NCBI RefSeq assembly: GCF_000812465.1
Contig: NZ_JWMA01000036.1
Span: 1-64,000, forward strand
Length of the DNA stretch: 64,000 nt
Reading direction: 5' to 3'
From: Cupriavidus sp. IDO
Lineage (GTDB): Bacteria > Pseudomonadota > Gammaproteobacteria > Burkholderiales > Burkholderiaceae
The position numbers were made by a program, and so were the translations under genes. The notes under the pieces were generated by a model. That model did no database searches, had not been told where the DNA came from, and worked only from the letters and a program-made list of their open reading frames with translations. Positions 17,663-26,739 of the stretch are shown in pieces; position 1 is the stretch's first letter; each line of letters opens with the position of its first letter.

Positions 17663-18886
17663 CTAGGCCGACTTTCGAAGCGGCGTCACATTCCAAGGCT
17701 TGCCCGCCTCGCAATTCGTCAGGAGTGACGCCCAAAGCTCCAGCGCCGCCCGCCGCTCGTCGTAGTACGTGTGCCGGTCGTAGATGCCCTCGACACCGGG
17801 AAGCTTGTGATTCAGGCACATCTCGCTGATATCGCGCGACACCCCGAGGGCCCGCATGTGGGATTTCATGCTGCTGCGGAGGTCATGCGGGGTGAATCTG
17901 CGCACTTTCGGCTTGTGTTCGTCGATCCAGAAGGAAATTGCCGCCGCGAGCGTGTCCTTGCTGATATGCCCGTCGCCGTTTGAAAGTCGTCTGCCGGGCA
18001 ACACGAAAGGAGATTCGCCGGCCAGAACCCGCAGTTCCCGGAACCATTCGACGACAGCAGGCGCGAGGGGAATATCCATCTCCGGGCCGGTCTTGCTTTT
18101 GGGCAGGTGCCAGTTACCGGCATCCAGATCGACGTGCTGCCATTGCGCCGTGTAAAGCTCGGATACCCGAACGCCAGTCGCCAGAAGCACGCGCATGGCC
18201 AAGGCATTTTCCCGGTTCATCTGGGCAGTCATGAAGGCGTGAATCTCGGCTTCCGTCAGCATCAGGCGCTTCTTGGGCTTGGGGCGTTCCCCGCGCAGCG
18301 CAGATAGCTCGACGCCGCTACATGGGTTGGCGTCGATCAGCTTGCGGCCCGCTGCGTGTTTGAAAAGCACCTTCATGGTGACGAGCAGCATTTGTGCTTC
18401 CACCCATCCAAGTGCATCGTTGCGCTCGATGACGGCGACAACATCACGCGCGGCCACGACCGCTACAGGCATTGCTCCAATCTCGGCCTCAATGCGCTTC
18501 AGGTTGCGCCCGTAGCTGCGTTGCGTACTGGCGGCCAGGGCGGGTAAGGCAAGCTCCCGGTAGTTCTGCGCTAGCTGGCGGACGGACCAATTCTTACGCG
18601 ATTTCTCTTTGCGCTTCTCTGTCGCCGGGTTGATGCCTTGTTGGACTTCGACGCGCCGCGCCGCTGCGAGTTTGCGCGCCGCCGTAAGAGTAAGGTCGGG
18701 GTAACTGCCAAGCGTCAACTCGTGACGCCGTCCGCTGTGACTAAATCGCAGTACCCACGATGCAGCGCCAGCAGGGGACAGGGTGAACGTCAGCCCGTCG
18801 CCGTCGCTTTTGGCTACTGGTGCGCCTTCGGCGATCCAGTGCCGCAACTGAACGTCCGAAAGAACCTTGGTTTGCCGCTTTGCCAT
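17663..18886 (-). CDS. tyrosine-type site-specific integrase (P4 family)
   Basis: A 407-residue recombinase. Residues 1-90 form the DUF4102 arm-binding domain (SDGDGLTFTLSP, LGSYPDLTLTAARKLA), followed by a SAM-like core-binding domain and a catalytic domain. The catalytic set includes Arg in LLATGVRVSELY near residue 250, HDLRSSMKSH near residue 333, and LNHK with a Tyr in the DRHTYYDERRAAL segment near residue 375. It cuts and joins DNA at the attachment sites to insert or excise the island. It starts 158 bp from the right attachment site and reads inward. Gene position, direction and the duplicated rng end all agree. Confidence 0.93.
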   Translation of the reverse strand: MAKRQTKVLSDVQLRHWIAEGAPVAKSDGDGLTFTLSPAGAASWVLRFSHSGRRHELTLGSYPDLTLTAARKLAAARRVEVQQGINPATEKRKEKSRKNWSVRQLAQNYRELALPALAASTQRSYGRNLKRIEAEIGAMPVAVVAARDVVAVIERNDALGWVEAQMLLVTMKVLFKHAAGRKLIDANPCSGVELSALRGERPKPKKRLMLTEAEIHAFMTAQMNRENALAMRVLLATGVRVSELYTAQWQHVDLDAGNWHLPKSKTGPEMDIPLAPAVVEWFRELRVLAGESPFVLPGRRLSNGDGHISKDTLAAAISFWIDEHKPKVRRFTPHDLRSSMKSHMRALGVSRDISEMCLNHKLPGVEGIYDRHTYYDERRAALELWASLLTNCEAGKPWNVTPLRKSA

Positions 18887-18902
18887 GTCGCATTGCTCCG
18901 AG

Positions 18903-18975
18903 GCTAGCTACCAATGTAGCTACCAATTTTAAGTGCGCTGTAGCTTGCTCGGATGATACGCTGTGAGATGGCGTA
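18903..18975. repeat. integrase-arm-like repeat, right copy
   Basis: Contains two direct copies of TAGCTACCAAT (18905 and 18916), then TTT and GTGCGCTG, closely matching 8601-8625. It lies between the integrase start and the right attachment site, where attP arm sites and the integrase promoter are expected. Assignment by position and similarity only. Confidence 0.5.
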
Positions 18976-19044
18976 GCGGTGAAAGTCCTTGATGAGATTG
19001 GGTTTTCTGGCGATGCGTGAGATGGTATGAAACCGACTGATAAG

Positions 19045-19068
19045 TCACATTAGGATAATGTCGTACTG
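19045..19068. repeat. right attachment site (attR), island-supplied rng 3' end
   Basis: These 24 bp encode the last seven residues and TGA stop of the present rng gene. They differ from the left copy at 8495-8518 only at synonymous positions and in the stop codon, which shows that the element carries a replacement end for the host gene. The exact crossover must lie within the shared ATGTCGTACTG (19058-19068). Confidence 0.82.
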
Positions 19069-20511
19069 CTCCTGGTGGAAGGTCGATTCCACCTGCAGCG
19101 AGATCGGCTTGCCGATAAAGTCGCCGAGCATGGCCATGTGCTGGCTTTCTTCTTCCAGGAACAGGTCGATGACTTCCTGCGACGCCAGTATGCGGAACTC
19201 GCGCGGATTGAACTGGCGCGATTCGCGCATGATCTCGCGCAGGATGTCGTAGCAGACCGTGCGCGGTGTCTTGACCTGGCCCTTGCCCTGGCAGACCGGG
19301 CACTGTTCGCACAGCACGTGCGCGAGCGACTCGCGGGTGCGTTTGCGGGTCATCTCCACCAGGCCGAGCTGCGAGAAATTGTTGACGGTAATGCGGGTGC
19401 GGTCGCGCGACAGCGCCCGCTTCAGTTCCGACAGCACCGCCTCGCGGTGCTCGACATTCTCCATGTCGATGAAGTCGATGATGATGATGCCGCCGAGGTT
19501 GCGCAGCCGCAGCTGGCGCGCGATGGTGTGGGCCGCTTCGAGATTGGTCTTGAAGATGGTGTCGTCGAAGTTGCGCGCCCCCACGTAGCCGCCGGTATTG
19601 ACGTCGATGGTCGTCATCGCCTCGGTCTGGTCGAGCATCAGGTAGCCGCCGGACTTCAGGTCGACCCGGCGCGACAATGCCTTTTCGATCTCCGCATCGA
19701 TATTGAAGAGGTCAAAGATCGGCCGCTCGCCGGTGTAGTGCGACAGCCGCGGCAGCACCGCCGGCGTGTACTCCTGGGCGAACTCCAGCAGCATCTGGTA
19801 GTTCTCGCGGGAGTCGATCTGGATCACGCCGGTGGCGTCGTTGATGAAGTCGCGCAGCACGCGCTGGGCCAGGTTCAGGTCCTGGTAGAGCAGGTGCGGT
19901 GCCGGTTGCGTGGTGGCGTTCTGACGGATCGAGCCCCAGATCTTGCGCAGGTAGGCGATATCGTTGCCGAGTTCCTCGTCGCTGGCTTCTTCGGCAATGG
20001 TGCGCACGATGAAGCCACCGCGCTCGTCGGCCGGCACCAGCCCTTGCACCCGGCTGCGCAAGGCTTCACGGTCGATCTCGCCTTCGATGCGCTGCGAGAT
20101 GCCGATATGCGGATCCTGCGGCAGATAGACCAGCGTGCGCCCGGCGATACTCACTTGCGTGGACAGCCGTGCACCCTTGGTGCCGATGGGATCCTTGATG
20201 ACCTGCACCATCAGCGCCTGGCCTTCGAACAGGGTCTTCTCGATCGCCAGCTGTGGTGTCGCGCCGTTCTTGTCCGCGTCGCGCGGATGCCAGATGTCGG
20301 CCACATGCAGGAAGGCTGCCCGTTCCAGGCCGATGTCGATAAAGGCCGACTGCATGCCCGGCAGCACGCGCACGACCTTGCCCAGATAGATATTGCCAAC
20401 CAGCCCGCGCGTCAGCGTCCGCTCGACGTGCAGTTCCTGGACGGCGGCCTGCTGCACGATGGCAACGCGGGTCTCTTGTGGCGTGATGTTGACGAGGATG
20501 TCTTCAGTCAT
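19045..20511 (-). CDS. rng: ribonuclease G
   Basis: A 488-residue endoribonuclease that cuts single-stranded AU-rich RNA, matures the 5' end of 16S rRNA and takes part in mRNA decay. An S1 domain at about residues 38-120 (GNIYLGKVVRVLPGMQSAF) is followed by the DNase-I-like catalytic domain: TIDVNTGGYVG near residue 305 and IIIIDFIDM near residue 347 supply the two Mg-binding aspartates. CEQCPVCQGKG near residue 405 is the zinc-link. Length is normal. The last codons come from the integrated island, but the protein end is unchanged (QYDIILM). It follows maf on the same strand. Confidence 0.96.
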   Translation of the reverse strand: MTEDILVNITPQETRVAIVQQAAVQELHVERTLTRGLVGNIYLGKVVRVLPGMQSAFIDIGLERAAFLHVADIWHPRDADKNGATPQLAIEKTLFEGQALMVQVIKDPIGTKGARLSTQVSIAGRTLVYLPQDPHIGISQRIEGEIDREALRSRVQGLVPADERGGFIVRTIAEEASDEELGNDIAYLRKIWGSIRQNATTQPAPHLLYQDLNLAQRVLRDFINDATGVIQIDSRENYQMLLEFAQEYTPAVLPRLSHYTGERPIFDLFNIDAEIEKALSRRVDLKSGGYLMLDQTEAMTTIDVNTGGYVGARNFDDTIFKTNLEAAHTIARQLRLRNLGGIIIIDFIDMENVEHREAVLSELKRALSRDRTRITVNNFSQLGLVEMTRKRTRESLAHVLCEQCPVCQGKGQVKTPRTVCYDILREIMRESRQFNPREFRILASQEVIDLFLEEESQHMAMLGDFIGKPISLQVESTFHQEQYDIILM

Positions 20512-20597
20512 AGCGGATGCAACGCGTCGCCGGTGGGCCGGCTTTGTGATGTTTGTCCGGCGGATCAGCCGGATCTTGCCTCGGACGGCACGGGCGC

Positions 20598-21203
20598 TCA
20601 GAACCGCAACCGGGCCTGTCTAAGTAGCGCTGCCGTCTCAAACAAGGGCAAGCCCATGATACCCGAATAGCTGCCCTGAATCCGTTCGATGAATTCCGCG
20701 GCGCGGCCCTGGATGCCATAGGCTCCGGCCTTGCCGAGCGGTTCGCCGCTGTCGACATAGCGGGCGATCTCCGCCGCATCGACTGGCCGGAAAGTGACTT
20801 CGGAGGTGGACAGCGCGTGGTGCATGCCGACGGTCGACACGACGGTGACGGCGGTCAGCACACGGTGCGTGGCGCCCGACAACGAGGCCAGCATCGCCGC
20901 GGCATCCGGGCCATCGGTGGGCTTGCCGAGGATGGTGCCGCCGAGGCATACCGTGGTGTCCGAAGTCAGGATGGGCGCGTCGGGCAGGGCGCGGCGTTCG
21001 CGGCGGCGCAGCGCGGCTTCCGCCTTGAGCGCGCAGACGCGCTGGACGTAATCATCCGGCGTTTCGCCCGGGAGTATCGCTTCGAGCGCTTCGGCGTCTT
21101 CGTCGTCGTCGGCCAGCAGCAGTTCATACTGCACGCCGAGCTGGGTCAGCAGTTCGCGGCGACGGGGGCTCTGGGAGGCGAGGTAGAGATAGTCGTGGAG
21201 CAC
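20598..21203 (-). CDS. maf: Maf/YhdE-type nucleotide pyrophosphatase
   Basis: A 201-residue Maf-family nucleoside triphosphate pyrophosphatase, thought to remove non-canonical or excess NTPs. The N-terminal [12 protein letters not shown] substrate loop and [10 protein letters not shown] with the catalytic aspartates near residue 80 are present, as is the IQGRAAEFI segment that contacts the phosphate. The frame starts at a GTG (21203). It sits between rlmH and rng in the conserved betaproteobacterial order and is probably co-transcribed with both. Confidence 0.93.
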   Translation of the reverse strand: MLHDYLYLASQSPRRRELLTQLGVQYELLLADDDEDAEALEAILPGETPDDYVQRVCALKAEAALRRRERRALPDAPILTSDTTVCLGGTILGKPTDGPDAAAMLASLSGATHRVLTAVTVVSTVGMHHALSTSEVTFRPVDAAEIARYVDSGEPLGKAGAYGIQGRAAEFIERIQGSYSGIMGLPLFETAALLRQARLRF

Positions 21204-21314
21204 GGCGGGCTGGCTGGAGCGAGGGTACGGGAAAGGTCGGGCGGCCGCCGGATGGCGGGATACGCCGCGGCGTTGGGGCGCATTGTACCTGCTGGCGGTG
21301 CCAGTCCCGGTGGC

Positions 21315-21794
21315 TCAGACCCGGTGATACGGGTGGTTCTGCGTCACCGACCAGGCGCGGTAAAGCTGCTCGGCTAGCAGCACGCGCACCATGCCGTGCG
21401 GCAGCGTCAGGCTGGACAGGCGGATCAGGGTCTGGGCGCGCGCCTTGAGCGCCGGATCGAGGCCGTCGGCCCCGCCGATCAGGAAGGCCACGTCGCCGCC
21501 TTCACGCTGCCAGCCGGTCAGCTGGTCGGCCAGTTGCACGGTGGTGAAGTCGCGCCCGCGTTCGTCCAGCGCCACGATGCGGCACTGCCGCGAGAGGGAA
21601 GCCAGCACGGCGTCGATGCGCGCGGCTTCGCGCTGCATCACGGTGGCGGCGTTGTTGCTGGAGGAGCGGGCTTCCGGCTTGACCTCGCGCAGCTCGATGC
21701 GCAGCTCCGGCGGCATGCGCTTGGCATACTCGTTGAAGCCGGTTTCGATCCAGCCAGGCATTTTGTGGCCGACGGCCACGATGACCAGTTGCAT
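21315..21794 (-). CDS. rlmH: 23S rRNA pseudouridine(1915)-N3-methyltransferase
   Basis: A 159-residue SPOUT methyltransferase that methylates pseudouridine 1915 in helix 69 of 23S rRNA. ATG 21794 gives [16 protein letters not shown]; the open frame extends much farther upstream but in a frame shadowed by rsfS. Knot markers include [19 protein letters not shown] and the terminal [20 protein letters not shown] (catalytic His/Tyr). Adjacent to rsfS, as in most bacteria. Confidence 0.95.
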   Translation of the reverse strand: MQLVIVAVGHKMPGWIETGFNEYAKRMPPELRIELREVKPEARSSSNNAATVMQREAARIDAVLASLSRQCRIVALDERGRDFTTVQLADQLTGWQREGGDVAFLIGGADGLDPALKARAQTLIRLSSLTLPHGMVRVLLAEQLYRAWSVTQNHPYHRV

Positions 21795-21835
21795 GCGTAT
21801 TGCGGCGTGGCCGGGGAACGGCCACGCGGTCAGGC

Positions 21836-22561
21836 TCAGGCCGAGCGGGTGGTGCGCTTGCGTGCAGCCGGCTTGGCGGCGCCGGTCTTGGCAGCCGCCG
21901 TGCGCGTCGTGGTCTTGCGCGCGGTGGTGCCGGCAGCCGTCTTGCGCGGGGCGGCGGCGCGGGTGCCGGCTGCCTTGGTGGCCGGCGCGCGGCCGGTCGT
22001 GCTCTTGGCGGCGGCGGTCTTGCGGGCCGGCTTGCGGATGGTGGCGATGGCGTCCGGGTCGGTGTCTTCGTGGCCCATCGGCGGCGACGGCTCCTTCATC
22101 CCTTCGGGCAGGCGAGCCAGCGCCGGGCGCAGGCTGCTGGCGCGGCGGGTGCCGCGCGCGGCCGGAACTTCGTCCTCGTCTTCCATAGGCTCGCTGGCCT
22201 TGGCCAGGCCGCGGGCGGTCGCCAGCTTCATGCGCACCGGCTTGTCGCCCCAGATCTCTTCCAGGTTGTAGTACAGGCGCAGTTGCGGCTGCAGGATGTG
22301 CACCACGGCGTCGCCGCAGTCGACCAGCACCCACTCGCCCGTTTCCAGGCCTTCCACTGCAACGATATGGCCGCCGGCTTCCTTCACCGTGTCCCGCACC
22401 GAAGCCGCCAGCGCCTTGGTCTGGCGGTTGGAGTTCCCGCTGGCGATCACCACCCGGTCGAACAGTTCGGTCAGGTGAGTGGTGTCGTACACCTTGATGT
22501 CCTGCGCTTTGACATCCTCGAGGCCGTCGACGATGGCGCGTTGCAGTTTACGAATATCCAT
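21836..22561 (-). CDS. rsfS: ribosomal silencing factor RsfS with long basic tail
   Basis: A 241-residue protein. Residues 1-115 are a standard RsfS/YbeB domain ([42 protein letters not shown]), which binds uL14 on the 50S subunit and blocks subunit joining in starvation. Residues from about 130 form an Ala/Lys/Arg/Thr-rich tail with repeats of the type PARKTAAAK and TTARKTT, like histone H1 tails, which is absent from most RsfS proteins. ATG 22561 was chosen because family similarity starts there ([14 protein letters not shown]). It lies between nadD and rlmH in the same operon. Confidence 0.94.
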   Translation of the reverse strand: MDIRKLQRAIVDGLEDVKAQDIKVYDTTHLTELFDRVVIASGNSNRQTKALAASVRDTVKEAGGHIVAVEGLETGEWVLVDCGDAVVHILQPQLRLYYNLEEIWGDKPVRMKLATARGLAKASEPMEDEDEVPAARGTRRASSLRPALARLPEGMKEPSPPMGHEDTDPDAIATIRKPARKTAAAKSTTGRAPATKAAGTRAAAPRKTAAGTTARKTTTRTAAAKTGAAKPAARKRTTRSA

Positions 22562-22604
22562 GGTGTGTTCTTGTTCAGCTGAGATCGGTTTGGGGGCGGC
22601 CAGG

Positions 22605-23324
22605 TCAGGCCTTGCCTGATGGGTCACGGTAGAGCCCGTGGCTCGCGATGTAGTGTGCCACGCCGGCAGGCAGTTGGTCATCTGCCGGCTCGCCGGCGGC
22701 AAGGCGCTGGCGCAGGCTGGTGGAGGACAGGTCGACGGCGAGCATCTGGTCGATCCACATCCGGCCGGAGGGCGTGCATTGTATCAGGTGCGTGTCGGCC
22801 TGGCGTTCGGCCAGTGCTTTCAGCACCGGACCCTCCAGTGCCGACAGCTCGAAGCGGGGGCGGGTGGCCGTGCACAGGTGGACATGTTCGAACAGTTCCT
22901 GCCAGCCGTGCCAGGTGTGCAGGCGCAGCAATTGATCGGCGCCCATCAGCCAGCACAGCGAGGCCTGCGGGCCATATTCGGCGCGCAGCTGGCGCACGGA
23001 GTCGATGGTGTAGCTGGGGCCGGCCCGGTCGACTTCCATGCGGCTGACGCGGATCTTTGCCGGCGTCCCGGCCAGCGCGGCGGCGGCGAGTTCGGTCATC
23101 GCAAACCGGTCCGCGGCGGGCGTCACATCGGCGCTTTTCTGCCAGGACTGGCCGGTCGGGATCCAGACGAGTTCGTCCAGCGCCAGGTGGTCGATGCACA
23201 ACTGCGCCAGGGCGAGGTGGCCGATATGCGGCGGGTCGAAAGTGCCGCCCAGGATACCCAGGCGGTAAGGACGGTCGGCGGAGCCCGCGGGGGCAGGCTT
23301 GGCGGCTTGCTGGGAATGTGCCAT
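22605..23324 (-). CDS. nadD: nicotinate-nucleotide adenylyltransferase
   Basis: A 239-residue NadD that adenylates nicotinic acid mononucleotide to deamido-NAD in NAD synthesis. LGILGGTFDPPHIGHLALA near residue 22 carries the HXGH nucleotidyltransferase motif, and LSSTSLRQRL near residue 205 is the ISXTXXR motif. The first 20 residues are an extra flexible extension. It is eight bases downstream of hemF and upstream of rsfS on the same strand, so it is co-transcribed. The housekeeping nicotinate pathway here is distinct from the catabolic nic cluster. Confidence 0.94.
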   Translation of the reverse strand: MAHSQQAAKPAPAGSADRPYRLGILGGTFDPPHIGHLALAQLCIDHLALDELVWIPTGQSWQKSADVTPAADRFAMTELAAAALAGTPAKIRVSRMEVDRAGPSYTIDSVRQLRAEYGPQASLCWLMGADQLLRLHTWHGWQELFEHVHLCTATRPRFELSALEGPVLKALAERQADTHLIQCTPSGRMWIDQMLAVDLSSTSLRQRLAAGEPADDQLPAGVAHYIASHGLYRDPSGKA

Positions 23325-23332
23325 GGGGTCTG

Positions 23333-24244
23333 TCAGGCCCAGTCGCGTGCCGGCAGGAAATCGGTATACAGCGCCGCTTCGGGGCTGCCCGGTTCCGGTT
23401 GCCAGTCATAGCGCCATTTCACCAGCGGCGGCATAGACATCAGGATCGATTCGGCGCGCCCGCCGGACTGCAGCCCGAACAGCGTGCCGCGGTCGAACAC
23501 CAGGTTGAATTCGACATAGCGCCCGCGGCGATACGCCTGGAAGTCGCGCTCGCGCTCACCGTACGGCGTGTCCTTGCGCGCCTGCAGGATCGGCAGGTAG
23601 GCGTCGAGGAAGGCATCCCCCACCGAGCGCATCATCTCGAAGCTGCGGTCGAAGCCCAGCGCCGAGAAGTCATCGAAGAAGATGCCGCCAATGCCCCGGG
23701 CTTCGCCGCGGTGCCGCAGGAAGAAGTACTCGTCGCACCACTGCTTGAAGCGCGGGTAGAGCTCGTCGCCGAACGGCGCCAGCGATTGCCTGCAGGTGCG
23801 GTGGAAGTCGGCGCAGTCGTCCGCGTTGCCGTAATAGGGTGTCAGGTCCATGCCGCCGCCGAACCACCAGACCGGCTCGGCATCGGGCTTGACGGCCATG
23901 AAGCAGCGCACGTTCATGTGCACGGTCGGCACGTACGGATTGCGCGGATGGAAGACCAGCGACACGCCCATTGCCTCGAAGCTGCGTCCGGCCAGCTCTG
24001 GCCGGCTGGCGCTGGCCGAAGGGGGCAGGGTGTCGCCGCTGACGTGCGAGAAGCCCACGCCGGCGCGCTCCATCACACTGCCGTTTTCCAGGATGCGGGT
24101 GCGGCCGCTGCCGCGCAGGCGTTCGGTGGGCGGCTTTTCCCAGGCGTCGGTCGAAAACGCCTGGCCGTCCACGGCGGCAATGGCGTCGGTGATGCGGTCT
24201 TGCAGACCGAGCAGATAGGCACGGACTGCCTGGGAATCGATCAT
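23333..24244 (-). CDS. hemF: oxygen-dependent coproporphyrinogen-III oxidase
   Basis: A 303-residue HemF, which decarboxylates coproporphyrinogen III to protoporphyrinogen IX with O2. Signatures: [26 protein letters not shown] and [19 protein letters not shown], then [22 protein letters not shown] 24244 gives [15 protein letters not shown]; 21 extra open codons upstream are not family-like. It starts the leftward hemF-nadD-rsfS-rlmH-maf-rng block. The oxygen-independent enzyme HemN is not in the window; the related HemW is at 60178. Confidence 0.95.
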   Translation of the reverse strand: MIDSQAVRAYLLGLQDRITDAIAAVDGQAFSTDAWEKPPTERLRGSGRTRILENGSVMERAGVGFSHVSGDTLPPSASASRPELAGRSFEAMGVSLVFHPRNPYVPTVHMNVRCFMAVKPDAEPVWWFGGGMDLTPYYGNADDCADFHRTCRQSLAPFGDELYPRFKQWCDEYFFLRHRGEARGIGGIFFDDFSALGFDRSFEMMRSVGDAFLDAYLPILQARKDTPYGERERDFQAYRRGRYVEFNLVFDRGTLFGLQSGGRAESILMSMPPLVKWRYDWQPEPGSPEAALYTDFLPARDWA

Positions 24245-24427
24245 GATTTGCGGTGTCGGAGGGACCGGGCGGACAACGGCCGGGCGGGAGGCGATCCCGC
24301 CCGGCAAGTCACAACATTGTCACGATTGTACCGGCTGGCCTTGCCGGACGGTCCGGGGACGGCTGGCGGGGCCCTTTTGACCGCCGCCGTGTCGTCATTT
24401 CCTGTTGGTTGGCCTGGATATCGGCAA

Positions 24428-25696
24428 TCAGCGCTTGATGGCGCGGTAGCCGATGTCGGTGCGGTACTGCATGCCATCAAAGCGGATCTGCTCGATCGCC
24501 GCATAAGCCGCGCGCTGCGCCGCCTTGACGGTATCGGCCAGGCCCACCACGCACAGCACGCGGCCGCCGGTCGTCAGCAGGGTCCCGTCCTTGAGCGTGG
24601 TGCCGGCGTGGAAGGTCACGCTGTCGTCGGTCTCGGCCGGGATCCCGGTGATGGCGTCGCCCTTGCGCGGCGCGTCGGGGTAGCCGTGGGCGGCCATCAC
24701 CACGCCCAGCGCGGTGCGGCGGTCCCAGTCCAGTTCGACGCTGTCGAGCTTGCCCGACACCGCGGCGTCCATGACGTCGACCAGATCGGTCTTCAGGCGC
24801 GCCATGATCGGCTGCGTTTCCGGATCGCCCATGCGGCAGTTGAATTCCAGCGTCTTCAGGTTGCCGTCCTTGTCGATCATCAGGCCGGCGTAGAGGAAGC
24901 CGGTGTACGGGATGCCGTCCTTTTCCATGCCGCGCACGGTCGGCAGGATGATCTCGCGCAGCGCTCGGGCGTGCAGCGCGGGCGTGACCACCGGGGCGGG
25001 CGAGTACGCGCCCATGCCGCCGGTGTTGGGGCCGGCGTCGGCGTCCAGCAGGCGCTTGTGATCCTGGCTGGTGGCCAGGGCCAGCACGTTCTTGCCGTCC
25101 ACCATCACGATGAAGCTGGCTTCCTCGCCTTCAAGGAACTCTTCCACCACCACGCGCGCGCCGGCATCGCCGAGCTTGTTGTCGGCCAGCATCATGTCGA
25201 CGGCCGCGTGCGCCTCTTCCAGCGTCATCGCCACCACCACGCCCTTGCCGGCGGCCAGGCCATCGGCCTTGATCACGATCGGCGCGCCTTGCGCGTCGAT
25301 GTAGGCGTGCGCCTGCGCGGGGTCCGAGAAGGTCTGGTAGGCCGCGGTCGGGATGCCGTGGCGGTGCATGAAGGCCTTGGCAAAGTCCTTGGACGATTCC
25401 AGTTGCGCTGCCGCCTGCGTCGGGCCGAAGATGCGCAGGCCCTTGGCGCGGAAGATATCCACAATGCCGGCCGCCAGCGGTGCCTCCGGGCCGACCACGG
25501 TGAAGGCCACGCCTTCACGTTCGGCAAAGGCCGCGACGACTTCCGGATCCGTCAGCGGAACATTCTGCAGGCGCTTGTCGAGCGCGGTACCGCCGTTGCC
25601 CGGCGCGACGTACACCACCTGTACTTTGGGGGATTGGGCCAATTTCCAGGCCAGCGCGTGTTCACGTCCACCCGAGCCGACAACCAATACTTTCAT
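24428..25696 (-). CDS. purD: phosphoribosylamine-glycine ligase
   Basis: A 422-residue ATP-grasp enzyme making glycinamide ribonucleotide in purine synthesis. [19 protein letters not shown] is the invariant start (ATG 25696). The ATP-grasp domain spans about residues 105-310, with [19 protein letters not shown] near residue 145, [20 protein letters not shown], and [13 protein letters not shown] near residue 290. It follows yebC by 87 bp on the same strand. Confidence 0.95.
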   Translation of the reverse strand: MKVLVVGSGGREHALAWKLAQSPKVQVVYVAPGNGGTALDKRLQNVPLTDPEVVAAFAEREGVAFTVVGPEAPLAAGIVDIFRAKGLRIFGPTQAAAQLESSKDFAKAFMHRHGIPTAAYQTFSDPAQAHAYIDAQGAPIVIKADGLAAGKGVVVAMTLEEAHAAVDMMLADNKLGDAGARVVVEEFLEGEEASFIVMVDGKNVLALATSQDHKRLLDADAGPNTGGMGAYSPAPVVTPALHARALREIILPTVRGMEKDGIPYTGFLYAGLMIDKDGNLKTLEFNCRMGDPETQPIMARLKTDLVDVMDAAVSGKLDSVELDWDRRTALGVVMAAHGYPDAPRKGDAITGIPAETDDSVTFHAGTTLKDGTLLTTGGRVLCVVGLADTVKAAQRAAYAAIEQIRFDGMQYRTDIGYRAIKR

Positions 25697-25783
25697 GATC
25701 CACTGCCAGAAAAGAAACGCATACAAAAAGGCGGCCGCCTGGTCTGTTTGTCCGGGCAGCCGCCGTTGGGGGCTTGCTATTGC

Positions 25784-26509
25784 TTAGTCTTCGATTGCTG
25801 CGTTGGTGAAGACTTCCTGCACGTCGTCCAGGTTTTCCAGGGCGTCGAGCAGCTTTTGCATCTTGACCGCGTCGTCGCCGGTGAAGCTGACTTCGTTCTG
25901 CGGCTTCATGACCACGTCGGCCACTTCCGCCTTGAAGCCGGCCGCTTCCAGCGCAGCCTTTACCGCGGAGAAGTCATTGGGCGGGCAGGTCACTTCGATC
26001 GAGCCGTCGTCGTTGGTGAGCACATCGTCGGCGCCCGCCTCCAGCGCGGCTTCCATCAGCTTGTCTTCGGGCGTGCCGGGGGCGAACAGGAACTGGCCGC
26101 AGTGGGTGAACATGAACGCGACCGAACCTTCGGTGCCCATGTTGCCGCCATGCTTGGAGAACGCGTGGCGGACTTCGGCCACGGTGCGGGTGCGGTTGTC
26201 GGTCAGGCAGTCCACGATGATGGCGGCGCCGGCCAGGCCGTAGCCTTCGTAGCGGATTTCTTCGTAATTGGCGCCTTCCAGGCCGCCCACCCCGCGCTGG
26301 ATGGCGCGCTGGATGTTGTCCTTGGGCATGTTCGCGTCCATCGCCTTGTCGATCGACAGGCGCAGGCGCGGGTTGGAATCGGCATCGCCGCCGCCCAGCT
26401 TGGCGGCCACGGTGATTTCCTTGATCAGGCGGGTCCAGATCTTGCCTCGCTTGGCGTCAGCGGCGGCTTTCTTGTGTTTGATATTGGCCCATTTTGAATG
26501 ACCGGCCAT
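25784..26509 (-). CDS. YebC/PmpR-family regulator or translation factor
   Basis: A 241-residue member of the YebC/TACO1 family, with start [20 protein letters not shown] and the internal [14 protein letters not shown] motif. The family is described both as a DNA-binding regulator and, more recently, as a ribosome-associated factor helping through polyproline stalls; the sequence cannot separate these. All three domains appear complete. It is transcribed with purD and divergent from the HerA-like gene. Confidence 0.92.
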   Translation of the reverse strand: MAGHSKWANIKHKKAAADAKRGKIWTRLIKEITVAAKLGGGDADSNPRLRLSIDKAMDANMPKDNIQRAIQRGVGGLEGANYEEIRYEGYGLAGAAIIVDCLTDNRTRTVAEVRHAFSKHGGNMGTEGSVAFMFTHCGQFLFAPGTPEDKLMEAALEAGADDVLTNDDGSIEVTCPPNDFSAVKAALEAAGFKAEVADVVMKPQNEVSFTGDDAVKMQKLLDALENLDDVQEVFTNAAIED

Positions 26510-26739
26510 GATTCTCTCCGAGGCGGAAACTGAGACGTTGCGGTGATGTTGCGCGGGGTTGCCGTGCGTTGCGCGCGCTGGCTGCTTGCTGGTTGCGTAT
26601 TGGCTGCTGCCTGGGCGCGCCAGGTGACTGATGTGCCTTGCTGCTGGCTATAATCAGCCCAGGATTTTATCACGCGCCCTTGCCTGCGCCGCTCCTCTGG
26701 GGCGGCCCGCCGGACAGGGCCTTTTGAACCAGAGAGATC

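Larger units (their letters stand above)
8495..19068. mobile_element. 10.5-kb integrative genomic island in the 3' end of rng
   Basis: The island is bounded on the right by the intact rng gene, ending at 19045, and on the left by a second copy of the rng 3' end at 8495-8518. Both copies encode Gln-Tyr-Asp-Ile-Ile-Leu-Met-stop, differing at synonymous sites and in the stop codon (TAA at left, TGA at right). A P4-type tyrosine integrase gene lies next to the right end and reads inward. Inside are an AlpA-like regulator, a CHC2 primase fragment, a DUF3987 protein, signalling genes and orphan small genes. There are no capsid, tail, conjugation or transposase genes, so it resembles a satellite-like integrative element. 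Base composition looks lower in GC than the flanks by eye. Confidence 0.85.

Noticed and set aside
19075..20670. A 531-codon plus-strand frame over rng
   Set aside because: Antisense shadow of a fully conserved RNase G gene.
23057..26497. A 1146-codon open frame on the plus strand
   Set aside because: It lies antisense to nadD, hemF, purD and yebC, all clear genes. Long antisense frames are expected in this GC-rich codon usage; the product is Arg/Gly/Ala-rich without motifs.
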